Source: Devosia sp.
GTDB taxonomy: Bacteria > Pseudomonadota > Alphaproteobacteria > Rhizobiales > Devosiaceae
NCBI GenBank assembly: GCA_016713105.1
Contig: JADJPS010000005.1
Span: forward strand, 1-64,000
Direction: 5' to 3'
DNA length: 64,000 bases
The notes under the pieces are model-generated. The model worked only from the letters and a program-made list of their open reading frames with translations. It had not been told where the DNA came from and made no database searches. A program made the translations under genes and the position numbers. Positions 18,150 to 29,834 of this stretch are shown one piece after another (position 1 is the stretch's first letter; each line of letters starts with the position of its first letter).

Positions 18150-19682
18150 TCACCCGGCCTCCGAGTAGATCTCCAGCTTGTCCTTCTTTTCAACCACCGG
18201 CGCCAGCGCGTCCATCACCCGCGCGCGGGGGAAGGTCGCGATGGCCTCGGTGCCGAAGCGGAGCTTCGAGAACAGGTCGAACCGACCCTGGTGCAGCTCC
18301 AGGATCTTCTGCACGATCGGGAGCCCCAGCCCGGCGCCCTGTTCGGCGGTCTTTTGCGCCAGCGAGCCCTGGCCGAACGAGGACAGTACCGTCTCGATCT
18401 CGCTCTCGGGGATACCCGGGCCGTTGTCGCGCACGCTGATCAGCTGCCCGCCGTCGCCGGAGCGCGCCACCATCAGGTGCACCTTGCCCGATTGCGGGGT
18501 GAACTTGATGGCGTTGGAGAGCAGGTTCAGCACCACCTGCCGGATGGCGCGCTCGTCGCCCCAGAGCTTGGGCAGGTTGTTGCCGTAGCTGACCGTCAGG
18601 TCGATGCCCTTGGCCTTGGCGCGGATTTCCAGCATGCGCCGGCAATCCTCGGCGACATCGATCAGCGACACCGCCTCCTCGTTGAGATCGTAGCGCCCCG
18701 CCTCGATGCGGCTGAGGTCGAGCAACTCGTTGATGAGATTGAGCAGGTGCAGGCCGGAGCTGTGGATGTCGCCCGCATACTCCTTGTACTGCGGCACGGC
18801 GTGCGGCCCGAGCAGCTCGGACTTCAGCACTTCGGAAAAGCCGATAATGGCGTTGAGCGGGGTCCTCAGCTCGTGGCTCATGGTGGCGAGGAACTGCGAC
18901 TTGGCGATGTTGGCCTGCTCGGCATGCCGCCGCGCCTCGTCGCTCATCTCGCGCGCCTCCTCGAGCTCGTTGATCAGCGCGTCCTTCTCGGCCTGGTGCG
19001 CGACGGTCTCGAGCTCGGAGCTGAACAGCTGCTTGGCGAGGAAGACGAAGAAGATCTCGCCGCCCACCATCACCGCGGCCAGGGCCCAGTTGAGCGTGCC
19101 GCCCGCCAGCATCAGGCTGATGGTCACCGCGACGGCCGAGGGCAGGGTGCTCATCAGCGTCGCGCCGGGCAGCGTGCGGGTCGAGACCGCATTGGCGGCA
19201 ATGCCGACCAGCGCCATCGCGAACATCGAGACCTGCAGCCCTACCGTGTCCGCAGCGATCAATGTGAACAGGCTGAGCAGGGCCCAGGCGAAGCCATAGA
19301 CCGTCTCGGCCGCGATGAAGCTCGTGGTCCAGCGCGCCGCCTGGAACTTCTGCGGATCGGCAACGAGGAAGCGCCGGCAGAGCAGCATCACCATCCCATA
19401 GGCGACCAGCACCACCGCGGCCCAGGCGATCGCGGCGATCGGGGCGACCCAGAGGCTCGCGAACAGCGCCAGGATCAGCACCAGGGCGGGCGCCGCCAGC
19501 ATGCCGCTCAGCCGCGAGTTGGCGTATTCCTCGAGCAGCTCGTAGTCGAAGGAGGCGCGCGTGCCGGAACTCGAGGTGAGCCGCTGGCGCGCCTCGAACA
19601 CCGCCTTCTGCGAACTGCGTCGCGCCTCGCGACCCAGCGGGCCGCGCAGGCCATCGCCGTGCATCGCGGGCTTCATCGCCAT
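18150..19682 (-). CDS. Membrane-bound sensor histidine kinase
   Basis: Two-component kinase, 510 residues. About five to six hydrophobic helices lie between residues 55 and 225, with no large periplasmic loop. A short coiled coil follows (DALINELEEAREMSDEARR), then the HisKA motif FLATMSHELRTPLNAIIGFS with the phospho-His, and ATPase boxes VVLNLLSNAIKF (N), RDNGPGIPE (G1) and GAGLGLPIVQKI (G2). The domain order and sequence style are close to PdhS/DivJ-type kinases of alphaproteobacterial cell-cycle signalling; that link is tentative. No response regulator lies next to it. ATG 19682 is the longest reasonable start. Confidence 0.85.
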   Translation of the reverse strand: MAMKPAMHGDGLRGPLGREARRSSQKAVFEARQRLTSSSGTRASFDYELLEEYANSRLSGMLAAPALVLILALFASLWVAPIAAIAWAAVVLVAYGMVMLLCRRFLVADPQKFQAARWTTSFIAAETVYGFAWALLSLFTLIAADTVGLQVSMFAMALVGIAANAVSTRTLPGATLMSTLPSAVAVTISLMLAGGTLNWALAAVMVGGEIFFVFLAKQLFSSELETVAHQAEKDALINELEEAREMSDEARRHAEQANIAKSQFLATMSHELRTPLNAIIGFSEVLKSELLGPHAVPQYKEYAGDIHSSGLHLLNLINELLDLSRIEAGRYDLNEEAVSLIDVAEDCRRMLEIRAKAKGIDLTVSYGNNLPKLWGDERAIRQVVLNLLSNAIKFTPQSGKVHLMVARSGDGGQLISVRDNGPGIPESEIETVLSSFGQGSLAQKTAEQGAGLGLPIVQKILELHQGRFDLFSKLRFGTEAIATFPRARVMDALAPVVEKKDKLEIYSEAG

Positions 19683-19789
19683 TACGCAAACTCAACTCGA
19701 TACGGGAGCGAACAGAACGCATTCGCTGCGATTGTGCAAAAACCCTACGCGCAGCATGGTTAAGCCGAGGTAAGCGACGGGGTGCGGAG

Positions 19790-20452
19790 ATGCCGAGACA
19801 CGGCAGGCCAGGGGGACGCGACACGATGCCGGTGCGCCCGATGCCGGCCTGGGCCGACGGTCGCCGTCACCCCATGCGCCGCCGCAGCGGCGCCTGGGTG
19901 CTCATCGCCATCGGCGTTGCCGTCGTCATCGTCTACGGGGCAACACCGGATCCGCCTCCGGCCGCCGGCACCGCCCCGCTCAGCGGCACGCCCGAGCGCA
20001 TCGTCGATGGCGACACGCTGGATGTGGCCGGCCTGCGTATCCGCCTCGCCGGCATCGATGCTCCGGAGCTGCAGCAGACCTGCGGCACGCCGGCCGGTGG
20101 CACCTGGTCCTGCGGCATTGCGGCGCGGCAGGCGCTGCGCGACCTCGCCGCCGGTCCCGTCAACTGCACGCCATCAGGCTCAGACCGCTACGGCCGGACA
20201 CTCGCCACCTGCCGCAGCGCCGGTCGCGATGTCGCGGGCGCGCTGGTCGAGGCCGGACTGGCGCTGGGCGGAGAGACTTATCGGCGCGAGGAGGGTGCCG
20301 CCCGCGCTGCGGGGCGCGGCCTGTGGCAGGGTCGCTTCGACACCCCCGCGGACTGGCGTCGCGACGCGCGCCTCGCCGAGGCCGAAGCGCCCCTGAATCC
20401 GAGCCGCTTCGAGCGCTTCATCGCGTGGCTGCTGGAGGCCCTTTCGGGTTGA
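19790..20452 (+). CDS. Thermonuclease (SNase-like) family protein, membrane-anchored
   Basis: Staphylococcal-nuclease fold protein. A hydrophobic anchor WVLIAIGVAVVIVYG sits at about residues 36-50, then the SNase core ERIVDGDTLDVAGLRIRLAG and IDAPEL, followed by DRYGRTLATC, RDVAGALVEAGLAL and AAGRGLW. The Asp and Arg positions of the active site appear present. Length 220 residues from the first ATG at 19790; starts at 19826 or 19874 are also possible. Periplasmic location is inferred. It precedes the Lrp gene in the same direction. Confidence 0.82.
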   Translation: MPRHGRPGGRDTMPVRPMPAWADGRRHPMRRRSGAWVLIAIGVAVVIVYGATPDPPPAAGTAPLSGTPERIVDGDTLDVAGLRIRLAGIDAPELQQTCGTPAGGTWSCGIAARQALRDLAAGPVNCTPSGSDRYGRTLATCRSAGRDVAGALVEAGLALGGETYRREEGAARAAGRGLWQGRFDTPADWRRDARLAEAEAPLNPSRFERFIAWLLEALSG

Positions 20453-20500
20453 CAGGCGCAAGTTATTTGCGTTGTATGCCGCCGCTTGGGTGGCAACTTT

Positions 20501-20524
20501 GCGCAATTGGGTAATAATTGTCGC
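20501..20524 (+). promoter_or_regulatory. Possible Lrp-type operator
   Basis: An imperfect dyad GCGCAATT ... AATTGTCGC lies 38-61 bp upstream of the Lrp-family start codon, in an AT-rich island inside GC-rich DNA. A TTGACA hexamer is at 20449-20454. Autoregulation would be usual for this family, but the site is only a visual match. Confidence 0.35.
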
Positions 20525-20561
20525 AGTTGCCGGAAACTGATTTCCGGGGGCGATCATAGCC

Positions 20562-21041
20562 TTGGACAAGATCGATCGTAAGATTCTGGCGCTCCTGCAG
20601 AAGGACGCCACCACCCCGGTTGCCGAAATCGGCCGCAAGGTCGGGCTCTCGACTACCCCCTGCTGGCGCCGCATCCAGAAGATGGAGGAGGACGGTGTCA
20701 TCAAGGGCCGCGTTGCCGTGCTCGACCCCACCAAGGTCAATGCCGGCGTCACGGTGTTCGTCTCGATCCGCACCAACGAGCACAACGAATCGTGGATGCG
20801 AAAGTTTTCCGCCGTCATGGACGACTTCACCGAGGTCGTGGAGTTCTACCGGATGAGCGGCGAGGTGGACTATCTGCTGCGTGTCGTCGTGCCCGATATT
20901 GCCGCCTACGACGCGTTCTACAAGCGGCTGATCTCCAGGATCAACCTGACCGACGTCAGTTCGTCCTTCGCCATGGGCCAGATCAAGTACACCACCGCGC
21001 TGCCGCTCGAGTTCGCCATCGTCTCGGACGACGACAAGTAG
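20562..21041 (+). CDS. Lrp/AsnC family transcriptional regulator
   Basis: Leucine-responsive-type regulator, 159 residues. N-terminal helix-turn-helix DKIDRKILALLQKDATTPV, EIGRKVGLSTTPCWRRIQKM, then the RAM/AsnC effector domain (AVMDDFTEVVEFYRMSGEVD, YLLRVVVPD, FYKRLISRI). The frame begins at TTG 20562, which gives the family's exact N-terminus (LDKIDRKIL); no ATG is available. The CWRR helix matches the branch that regulates amino-acid metabolism genes. Its target is not evident here. Confidence 0.92.
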   Translation: MDKIDRKILALLQKDATTPVAEIGRKVGLSTTPCWRRIQKMEEDGVIKGRVAVLDPTKVNAGVTVFVSIRTNEHNESWMRKFSAVMDDFTEVVEFYRMSGEVDYLLRVVVPDIAAYDAFYKRLISRINLTDVSSSFAMGQIKYTTALPLEFAIVSDDDK

Positions 21042-21158
21042 CGCCGGACGCGGCCTCTCCGGATCGCGGGCCGGGCCCGGCCGCGCTTCCGCTGTCGAAA
21101 TCGCCGGCCACCGCGCGACATCGGCGTAGACCATCGCAACCCATTTCTGGAGGCAGGC

Positions 21159-23408
<2,250 letters not shown>

Positions 23409-23417
23409 AGCGGCCGG

Positions 23418-24455
23418 TCAGCCGCCGGTGACGCTCATGTGCCGGCTGAGCGCCGGCCCGGCATGGGACCGGTCCAGCACGAAATCATGTCCCCTGGGCT
23501 TGAGCAGCATGGCCCGGTCGAGCGCCGCATCGAGCGCATCCGGACCGCCATCCCGGATCGCGGCGCGCAGGTCGACCATGCCGTCCTGGCCGAGGCACAT
23601 GTAGAGCGTCCCGGTGCAGGTGATGCGCACCCGGTTGCAGCTTTCGCAGAAATTGTGGCTCATCGGGGTGATGAAGCCGATCCGCCCACCGGTCTCGGCC
23701 ACCTGGTCGTAGCGCGCCGGCCCACCGGTGCGATGGTCGGTCGGAACCAGGGTGTAGCGTTGCGCCAGGCGCTCGCGCAGTTGCTTGAGCGGCAGGTAGG
23801 TGTCCACCCGGTCGAGGCCGACCTCGCCCAGCGGCATCCCCTCGATCAGTGTCAGCCCGAAGCCGCGTCCGTGCGCCCAGTGCAGCATCGGCTCGATCTC
23901 GTCCTCGTTGACGCCGCGCATCGCCACCATGTTGATCTTGATGCCGAGGCCGGCCTCGACCGCCGCGTCGATGCCGTCGAGCACGTCGCCCAGGCGACCG
24001 CGGCGGGTGATCTCGGCAAAGCGCCGCTCGTCGAGCGTATCCAGCGAGACGTTGAGCCGCCTGACCCCGGCCTGCGCCAGGCGGGCGGCATGGCGCCGCA
24101 ACTGGCTGCCATTGGTGGTGAGCGTCAGTTCCTCGAGGCCGTCCCCCAGGTGGCGGCCGAGCCGGTCGACGAGATCGGCGATATCGCGTCGCACCAGCGG
24201 CTCCCCGCCGGTGAGGCGGAGCTTGCTCACCCCGCGTGCGACGAAGGCGGAGACGATGGCGTCGATCTCCTCGAAGCTCAGCACCTCCTTGCGCGGCAGG
24301 AAGCTCATCTGCTCGGACATGCAGTAGACGCAGCGATAGTCGCAGCGATCGGTCACCGATACCCGCAGGTAGCTGATGGTGCGGCCGAAGCTGTCGACCA
24401 GGGGACGGCCGCCGGTTGGCTCGAGGCCCGGCTGTTCGAGGAGCGTGACGCGCAT
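23418..24455 (-). CDS. moaA: GTP 3',8-cyclase MoaA
   Basis: Radical SAM enzyme starting molybdenum cofactor synthesis from GTP. The N-terminal cluster motif CDYRCVYC has cysteines at about residues 38, 42 and 45; the C-terminal cluster motif is FCESCNRVRITCTG. LRLTGGEPLVRRDI is the SAM-binding glycine motif. Length 345 residues from ATG 24455. The final two residues are GG, as required for the MoaA C-terminus. No other moa genes are nearby. Confidence 0.94.
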   Translation of the reverse strand: MRVTLLEQPGLEPTGGRPLVDSFGRTISYLRVSVTDRCDYRCVYCMSEQMSFLPRKEVLSFEEIDAIVSAFVARGVSKLRLTGGEPLVRRDIADLVDRLGRHLGDGLEELTLTTNGSQLRRHAARLAQAGVRRLNVSLDTLDERRFAEITRRGRLGDVLDGIDAAVEAGLGIKINMVAMRGVNEDEIEPMLHWAHGRGFGLTLIEGMPLGEVGLDRVDTYLPLKQLRERLAQRYTLVPTDHRTGGPARYDQVAETGGRIGFITPMSHNFCESCNRVRITCTGTLYMCLGQDGMVDLRAAIRDGGPDALDAALDRAMLLKPRGHDFVLDRSHAGPALSRHMSVTGG

Positions 24456-24502
24456 GCACCACCTTACCGCATGCTGCGCCGCCTGGGCTAGCGTGCAAAA
24501 CA

Positions 24503-24530
24503 ACAAGGCCGGCCCCGATGGGCCGGCCCT
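24503..24530 (-). terminator. Rho-independent terminator after the L,D-transpeptidase gene
   Basis: Read on the minus strand, a GGGCCGGCC / GGCCGGCC hairpin with a short loop at 24507-24529 is followed by TTGTTGTTTT. It lies about 25 bp beyond the transpeptidase stop and just upstream of moaA. Confidence 0.7.
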
Positions 24531-24552
24531 GATGTCGGAAGGCCCGGAAAGC

Positions 24553-25146
24553 CTACTGGTGCACCACCACCAGGGCGCCGACGCGAACGCGCTCGTAGAG
24601 GTCGGTCACGTCCTCGTTGGTCAGGCGGATGCAGCCGGACGAAACCGCCTGCCCGATGGTCCACGGCTCGGACGTGCCGTGAATGCGGTAGAGCGTCGAA
24701 CCGATGTAGAGCGCGCGGGCGCCGAGCGGATTGTCCGGGCCGCCGGGCATGTAGGCCGGCAGGTCCGGGACGCGCTTGCGCATGGCAGCCGGCGGCGTCC
24801 AGCCCGGCCACTCGGCCATGCGGGTAAGCTTGTGCTGGCCGGACCAGCGGAAGCCATCGCGGCCGACGCCGATGCCGTATTTCATCGCCTTGCCGTTATC
24901 GAGGACCAGATAGAGGCGACGCTCCGAGGTCTCGACCACTATCGTGCCGGGCCTCAGCTTGGTCTCGTAGTCGACCATCTGCCGGGCGATCGGGCTGCAG
25001 CGCTTCGATTTGGCGCGGACTGCGCTGGCGTCTTCCCACGTATTGGTGTCCGGGTTGAAGACGCGCGACGCGGTGGCGGGTGCCACCAGGGAGAAACTGA
25101 GAAGTGCCGACAATGCGGCCGCTATGGCGATCCTGGTCATGTTCAT
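24553..25146 (-). CDS. L,D-transpeptidase (YkuD domain), secreted
   Basis: Periplasmic enzyme forming 3-3 peptidoglycan cross-links or anchoring proteins to peptidoglycan. A signal peptide (MNMTRIAIAAALSALLSFSL ... PATAS) precedes the YkuD domain. The domain begins GTIVVETSERRLYLV; the catalytic motif is HGT plus SSGCIRLTNEDV with the nucleophile Cys at about residue 175. Length 197 residues. A stem-loop terminator follows. Family and fold are sure; which L,D-transpeptidase role it serves is not. Confidence 0.92.
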   Translation of the reverse strand: MNMTRIAIAAALSALLSFSLVAPATASRVFNPDTNTWEDASAVRAKSKRCSPIARQMVDYETKLRPGTIVVETSERRLYLVLDNGKAMKYGIGVGRDGFRWSGQHKLTRMAEWPGWTPPAAMRKRVPDLPAYMPGGPDNPLGARALYIGSTLYRIHGTSEPWTIGQAVSSGCIRLTNEDVTDLYERVRVGALVVVHQ

Positions 25147-25384
25147 CTGTTCAAACTGCGCCTCTTGAAGACTTCGGCCCCCCGACGTCATGGGCCCATT
25201 GTCAGGTAGATAGACTGTTCGTGTCGAAGACGAAAAGGCCCAAGGCCACGATTCGACCATACTCCGAACACCCATGGCACATTCTGTTGCCTCGAAGCGA
25301 CATTTGCCATTCACCAATGCGTGAGTCCGGCCGCTTGACAGGGCTTCGGCGCATCTTCTAGCTGCCGCAACCGGAGGACGAGGC

Positions 25385-26092
25385 GTGAGCGAGGATTTCA
25401 AGAAGGCGGCCGCCATCGCGGCCATGTCCGAGGTGCGGTCCGGCATGCGGCTGGGCCTGGGCACCGGTTCGACCGCGCGGCACTTTGTCGATATGATCGG
25501 CGCCGAAGTGGCGCGCGGGCTGGAGGTGCTGTGCATTCCCACCTCGGAGGCGACCGCTGCGCAGGCGCGTGAACTCGGCATCGCGCTGGCGACGCTGGAG
25601 GATTGCCCCGAACTCGACCTCACCGTGGACGGCGCCGACGAGATCGGCCCGGGCCTGGCGCTGATCAAGGGCGGCGGCGGCGCCCTGCTGCGCGAAAAGA
25701 TCGTCGCTGCGGCCTCGGCGCGCATGGTGGTGATCGCCGATGCCAGCAAGCGCGTGCCGGTGCTGGGAAGCTACCCGCTGCCGATCGAGGTCAACCATTT
25801 CGGCCTTGGCGCCACGCATCGGCGGATCGAGCAGGTCATGGCTTCGGCGGGGGCCGAGGGCGGCCTCAGGCGCCGAACCACGAGTGCCGGCCTGCCGCTG
25901 GTCACCGATGGCGGCCACGGCATTCTCGATGCTTCTTTTGGCCGCATTCGTGATCCAGAAGCGCTGTCGAACGCCCTTCTCGACATCCCGGGTGTGGTGC
26001 AGCATGGCTTGTTCATCGGGCTCTGCCGCAAGGCCTATGTCGCCGGCCCGGCGGGCGTCGAGATCGTGGACGCGGCGACGCCGCTCATCTAG
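25385..26092 (+). CDS. rpiA: Ribose-5-phosphate isomerase A
   Basis: Interconverts ribose 5-phosphate and ribulose 5-phosphate in the pentose phosphate pathway. Motifs are LGLGTGSTARHFVD at residues about 22-35, DLTVDGADEIGPGLALIKGG around 80, and LREKIVAAAS; catalytic Asp, Glu and Lys positions are visible. Length 235 residues from GTG 25385, preceded by GGAGGACGAGGC. First gene of an rpiA-DUF2059-gor run. Confidence 0.94.
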   Translation: MSEDFKKAAAIAAMSEVRSGMRLGLGTGSTARHFVDMIGAEVARGLEVLCIPTSEATAAQARELGIALATLEDCPELDLTVDGADEIGPGLALIKGGGGALLREKIVAAASARMVVIADASKRVPVLGSYPLPIEVNHFGLGATHRRIEQVMASAGAEGGLRRRTTSAGLPLVTDGGHGILDASFGRIRDPEALSNALLDIPGVVQHGLFIGLCRKAYVAGPAGVEIVDAATPLI

Positions 26093-26106
26093 AGGGCTCA
26101 ACAGGG

Positions 26107-26652
26107 GTGGACAACACAATGACGGGCAACAAGCCGATGACCTTTTCGACCAAGCGCGTGCCGGCGCTCCTCGCCGCGGTGATGGCGCTGATCCTATCCG
26201 CCTTCGCGGCGCTTCCGGCCGTGAGCCAGGAGATCACGCCCGAACACCTGGCCCTGGCGCGCAAATATATCGACCTCACCGATCACAGCGGCATCTACGA
26301 GGCGACGATCGTCCAGGCCGGCATCAACACCTACCGCCAGCTGCTGCCACAGAACCCCGAGATCGCCGGGCCGCTCAACACGGCGATCGAGACGGTGATC
26401 TCCGTCTACAAGGGCAGGAAGGGCGAGCTGTTCGACCAGATGGCGCGGGTCTACGCGCTGACCTTCGCGCCCGAGGAAATGCAGCAGATCGTGAGCTTCT
26501 ACGAGTCCCCGGTGGGCCAGAAGCTCTCCAAGGCCAATGCCGAGCTCAACTCGACCATTCAGCGCGTGATGAACGTGTTCTCGGTCAACCTCAATACCGA
26601 GTTCTTTGCCAAGGTGCGCGCCGAGCTGAAGGCCAAGGGTATCGACACCTGA
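26107..26652 (+). CDS. DUF2059 domain-containing secreted protein
   Basis: Exported protein of unknown function. A signal sequence (ALLAAVMALILSAFAALPAV) ends at SQE, then the DUF2059 domain with LARKYIDLTDHSGIYEA near the N-terminus and a C-terminal core FAPEEMQQIVSFYESPVGQK. Start uncertain: GTG 26107 gives 181 residues; ATG at 26119 is also plausible. It lies 14 bp after rpiA and shares a transcript with it, ending at the terminator at 26.7 kb. Confidence 0.85.
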   Translation: MDNTMTGNKPMTFSTKRVPALLAAVMALILSAFAALPAVSQEITPEHLALARKYIDLTDHSGIYEATIVQAGINTYRQLLPQNPEIAGPLNTAIETVISVYKGRKGELFDQMARVYALTFAPEEMQQIVSFYESPVGQKLSKANAELNSTIQRVMNVFSVNLNTEFFAKVRAELKAKGIDT

Positions 26653-26680
26653 GCCGGAGAGCCCTATCTGACACGATGTG

Positions 26681-26708
26681 AAGGCCCCGCCGTCGCGGGG
26701 CCTTTTTT
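26681..26708 (+). terminator. Rho-independent terminator
   Basis: Stem GGCCCCGC / GCGGGGCC at 26683-26702 with a CGTC loop, preceded by AA and followed by TTTTTT. It ends the rpiA-DUF2059 transcript and sits 28 bp before the gor start. Confidence 0.9.
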
Positions 26709-26735
26709 GCGTCGGGTCAAGGACAGGGGGCAGCG

Positions 26736-28109
26736 ATGGGCGACAGCTACGATCTGGTGGTGATCGGGGCCGGCTCGGGTGGTGTGCGCGCGGCGCGCGT
26801 GGCGGCCGGATACGGCGCCAGGGTCGCAATCGTCGAGGAGTACCGCGTCGGCGGCACCTGCGTCATCCGCGGCTGCGTGCCCAAGAAGCTCTTCGTCTAC
26901 GCCTCGCGCTTCACCGACATGTTCGAAGTTGCCGGCAGCTTCGGCTGGACCATCGAGGGCAGGACGTTCGACTGGGCGACGCTGGTCGCCAACAAGGACA
27001 AGGAAATCGCCCGGCTCGAATCGGCCTATGTCGCCGGCCTCGAGAAGCCGGGGGTCGAGATCATCCGCGACCGCGCCGTACTCACCGGGCCCAACGGTGT
27101 CCGGCTGGTGCATGCGGGGCGGGAACTGCATGCACGGACCATCCTGATCGCCACCGGCGGGCATCCCAAGACCCCCGACATCCCCGGCAAGGAACTCGGC
27201 ATCACCTCGAACGAGGCTTTCCACCTCGAAGCGTTGCCGCATTCGATCCTGATCGAGGGCGGCGGCTATGTGGCGGTGGAGTTCGCCACCATCTTTGCCG
27301 GGCTCGGGGTCGACACGACCATCGTCTATCGCGGTGACCGCGTGCTGCGCGGCTTCGATGCCGACCTCCGGGAAGGCCTCGATGCCGGCCTCGAGACGCG
27401 CGGCATCAAGCGCATCTACCAGACCAATGTCAGGGCCCTGCGCCGGCTGGACCGGGATATCGTCGTCAGCTTCTCGGACGGTGTCGATGCGCCGTTCGGC
27501 GCCGTCATGTTCGCCACCGGGCGCAACCCCAACGTCGCCGGCCTCGGCCTCGAGGCGGCGGGCGTCGAGGTCGGCGCGGATGGCATCGTCGTCGACGAGT
27601 ACTCGCGCACCAATGTGCCATCGATCTACGCAGTCGGCGACGTCACCGGCCGTGTCGCGCTGACGCCGGTCGCCATCCGCGAGGGCCAGGCCTTCGCCGA
27701 GACGGTGTTCAACGCCAACCCGATCGCGGTCGACCACTCCCTGATCGGCACCGCAGTGTTCGCCGAGCCGGAGGTCGCGACGATTGGCCTCGCCGAGGAG
27801 GCGGCGGCCACGCACGGCAACATCGACGTCTACGTCGCCCGCTTCCGCCCGATGATCAACACCCTGTCGAACCGATCGGAACGGATGATCGTCAAGCTGA
27901 TAACCGAGGCCGACGGCGGCAAGGTCCTGGGGGTGCACATTCTCGGGCCCGGGGCGGCAGAACTGATCCAGCTGGTCGCCATTCCGATGGGCATGGGCGC
28001 CGAGAAAGCCGATTTCGACCGCGCCATGGCCATGCATCCCACGGCCGCCGAGGAACTGGTGACCTTCAAGTCGCCGACCTACCGCTACCGGGGCGGCGTG
28101 AAGCACTAG
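26736..28109 (+). CDS. gor: Glutathione-disulfide reductase
   Basis: FAD-dependent NADPH oxidoreductase regenerating glutathione. FAD motif VVIGAGSGGVRAARVAA at residues 8-24, redox-active disulfide GGTCVIRGCVPKKL with Cys42 and Cys47, NAD(P)-binding GGGYVAVEFA, second FAD motif YAVGDVTGRVALTPVA, and the C-terminal dimer interface HPTAAEE. Length 457 residues. Starts after its own GGACAGGGGG leader, downstream of a terminator, so it probably has a separate promoter. Confidence 0.94.
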   Translation: MGDSYDLVVIGAGSGGVRAARVAAGYGARVAIVEEYRVGGTCVIRGCVPKKLFVYASRFTDMFEVAGSFGWTIEGRTFDWATLVANKDKEIARLESAYVAGLEKPGVEIIRDRAVLTGPNGVRLVHAGRELHARTILIATGGHPKTPDIPGKELGITSNEAFHLEALPHSILIEGGGYVAVEFATIFAGLGVDTTIVYRGDRVLRGFDADLREGLDAGLETRGIKRIYQTNVRALRRLDRDIVVSFSDGVDAPFGAVMFATGRNPNVAGLGLEAAGVEVGADGIVVDEYSRTNVPSIYAVGDVTGRVALTPVAIREGQAFAETVFNANPIAVDHSLIGTAVFAEPEVATIGLAEEAAATHGNIDVYVARFRPMINTLSNRSERMIVKLITEADGGKVLGVHILGPGAAELIQLVAIPMGMGAEKADFDRAMAMHPTAAEELVTFKSPTYRYRGGVKH

Positions 28110-28176
28110 ACCTTCGGGCCGCTTCACACGGCCGCAATCGCCTGCTAGACCCCCGCGCAACGGGAGGTAGCGTGTC

Positions 28177-29559
28177 ATGCCCACGAACTGGACGCCGCAA
28201 AGCTGGCGCAACAAGCCGATCTCGCAGGTGCCGGTCTATCCGGACCAGGCCAAGCTGGAGGCCGTCGAGGCGCAGTTGCGCAAGTTTCCGCCGCTGGTCT
28301 TTGCCGGCGAGGCACGCGAACTCAGGCACCAGCTGTCGGAGGTCGCCGCCGGCCGCGCCTTCCTGCTGCAGGGGGGCGACTGCGCCGAGAGCTTTGCCGA
28401 GCATGGCGCCGACCATATCCGTGACTTCTTCCGGGTCTTTTTGCAGATGGCGGTGGTGCTGACGCACGGCGCCTCGAAGCCCGTCGTCAAGGTCGGCCGC
28501 ATCGCCGGTCAGTTCGCCAAGCCGCGCTCATCCGATACCGAGACCATCGATGGACTGACGCTGCCCTCCTACCGCGGCGACATCATCAACGATATCTGCT
28601 TCACGCCGGAGGCGCGCATTCCCGATCCGGAACGGCTGCTGCTGGCCTACCGCCAGTCCGCCGCCACGCTCAACCTGCTGCGGGCCTTCGCGACCGGTGG
28701 CTATGCCGACCTGACCCGGGTCCACGAATGGACCATGGGCTTCATGAAGGACTCGAGCGCCTATCCGCGCTTCGAGGAGGTCGCCAAGAAGATCGATGAC
28801 GCCATCGATTTCATGCGTGCCCTTGGCCTCGACTCCGAGAACACGCCGTCACTGCGCGAGACCAGGTTCTACACCAGCCACGAGGCCCTGCTGCTCGGTT
28901 ACGAGGAGGCGCTCACCCGCCGCGACTCGATCACCGGCGAGTTCTATGCCACGTCCGGCCACATGCTGTGGATCGGCGACCGTACCCGCCAGCCCGAGGC
29001 GGCGCATGTCGAGTACTTCTCCGGCATCCGCAACCCGATCGGCGTCAAGTGCGGGCCGAGCCTGTCGACCGATGACCTGCTGAAGCTGCTCGACCGGCTC
29101 AACCCTGGCAACGAGGCCGGCCGCATCACGCTGATCGGCCGCTTCGGCTCGGACAAGATCGCCGAACACCTGCCGCGTCTCGTCGAGGCGGTGAAGGCGT
29201 CCGGGCACACCGTCGTGTGGTGCTCCGACCCGATGCACGGCAACACCGTCAAGGCCTCGAACGGCTACAAGACGCGGCCGTTCGAGCGGGTGCTGTCGGA
29301 GGTGAAGAGCTTCTTCGAGGTGCATCGGGCGCTCGGCACTCATGCCGGCGGCATTCACATCGAGATGACCGGCGACGACGTCACCGAATGCACCGGCGGC
29401 GCAGTGGCGGCCATCACCGAGACGGGACTCGAGGATCGCTACCACACCTACTGCGACCCGCGGCTCAATGCCAGCCAGGCGCTGGAACTGGCGTTCCTCG
29501 TCGCCGAGCAGTTGCGCGAGGAGCGCCCCCTGCGCAAGACCCGCCTCGCCGCCATGTAG
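28177..29559 (+). CDS. Class II 3-deoxy-7-phosphoheptulonate (DAHP) synthase
   Basis: First enzyme of the shikimate pathway, condensing phosphoenolpyruvate and erythrose 4-phosphate. The plant-type (class II) signature is clear: NWTPQSWRNKPISQVPVYPD at the start, LLQGGDCAESFAEH, KVGRIAGQFAKPRS, GVKCGPSLSTDDLLKLLD, VVWCSDPMHGN and GGIHIEMTGDDVTEC. Length 460 residues. Gene symbols differ between annotators (aroF, aroG, aroH), so none is given. The next gene is about 275 bp away. Confidence 0.93.
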   Translation: MPTNWTPQSWRNKPISQVPVYPDQAKLEAVEAQLRKFPPLVFAGEARELRHQLSEVAAGRAFLLQGGDCAESFAEHGADHIRDFFRVFLQMAVVLTHGASKPVVKVGRIAGQFAKPRSSDTETIDGLTLPSYRGDIINDICFTPEARIPDPERLLLAYRQSAATLNLLRAFATGGYADLTRVHEWTMGFMKDSSAYPRFEEVAKKIDDAIDFMRALGLDSENTPSLRETRFYTSHEALLLGYEEALTRRDSITGEFYATSGHMLWIGDRTRQPEAAHVEYFSGIRNPIGVKCGPSLSTDDLLKLLDRLNPGNEAGRITLIGRFGSDKIAEHLPRLVEAVKASGHTVVWCSDPMHGNTVKASNGYKTRPFERVLSEVKSFFEVHRALGTHAGGIHIEMTGDDVTECTGGAVAAITETGLEDRYHTYCDPRLNASQALELAFLVAEQLREERPLRKTRLAAM

Positions 29560-29834
29560 GCGGGACAGGCAGTCGACCCCGGTCGCTGCTGCATGCGATC
29601 CTGTCGCCTGCTCTCTTGCTTGAGCGGAGGGCTGTCTCGTTTGCCGTTGACGGCAGTCGGGACCGCCTTCTCCCCTGGCGGCAGGGGGCAGCCCGCAACC
29701 GATGACTGGCTGAGGAACGACGGCCCGCCAGGGAAGCGGTGAAGGTGCTGCGCGCCTGGCCGTCCGTTTGCACAACATTAACCCTAACGGAGCATAAACG
29801 AGGCTGCCTTGCGCGTCTTTGCTGGAGTACCCCC

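Noticed and set aside
24553..25749. A 398-residue L,D-transpeptidase with a long N-terminal extension
   Set aside because: The extra N-terminal 200 residues are low-complexity and cover the antisense of rpiA; the signal peptide starts at 25146.
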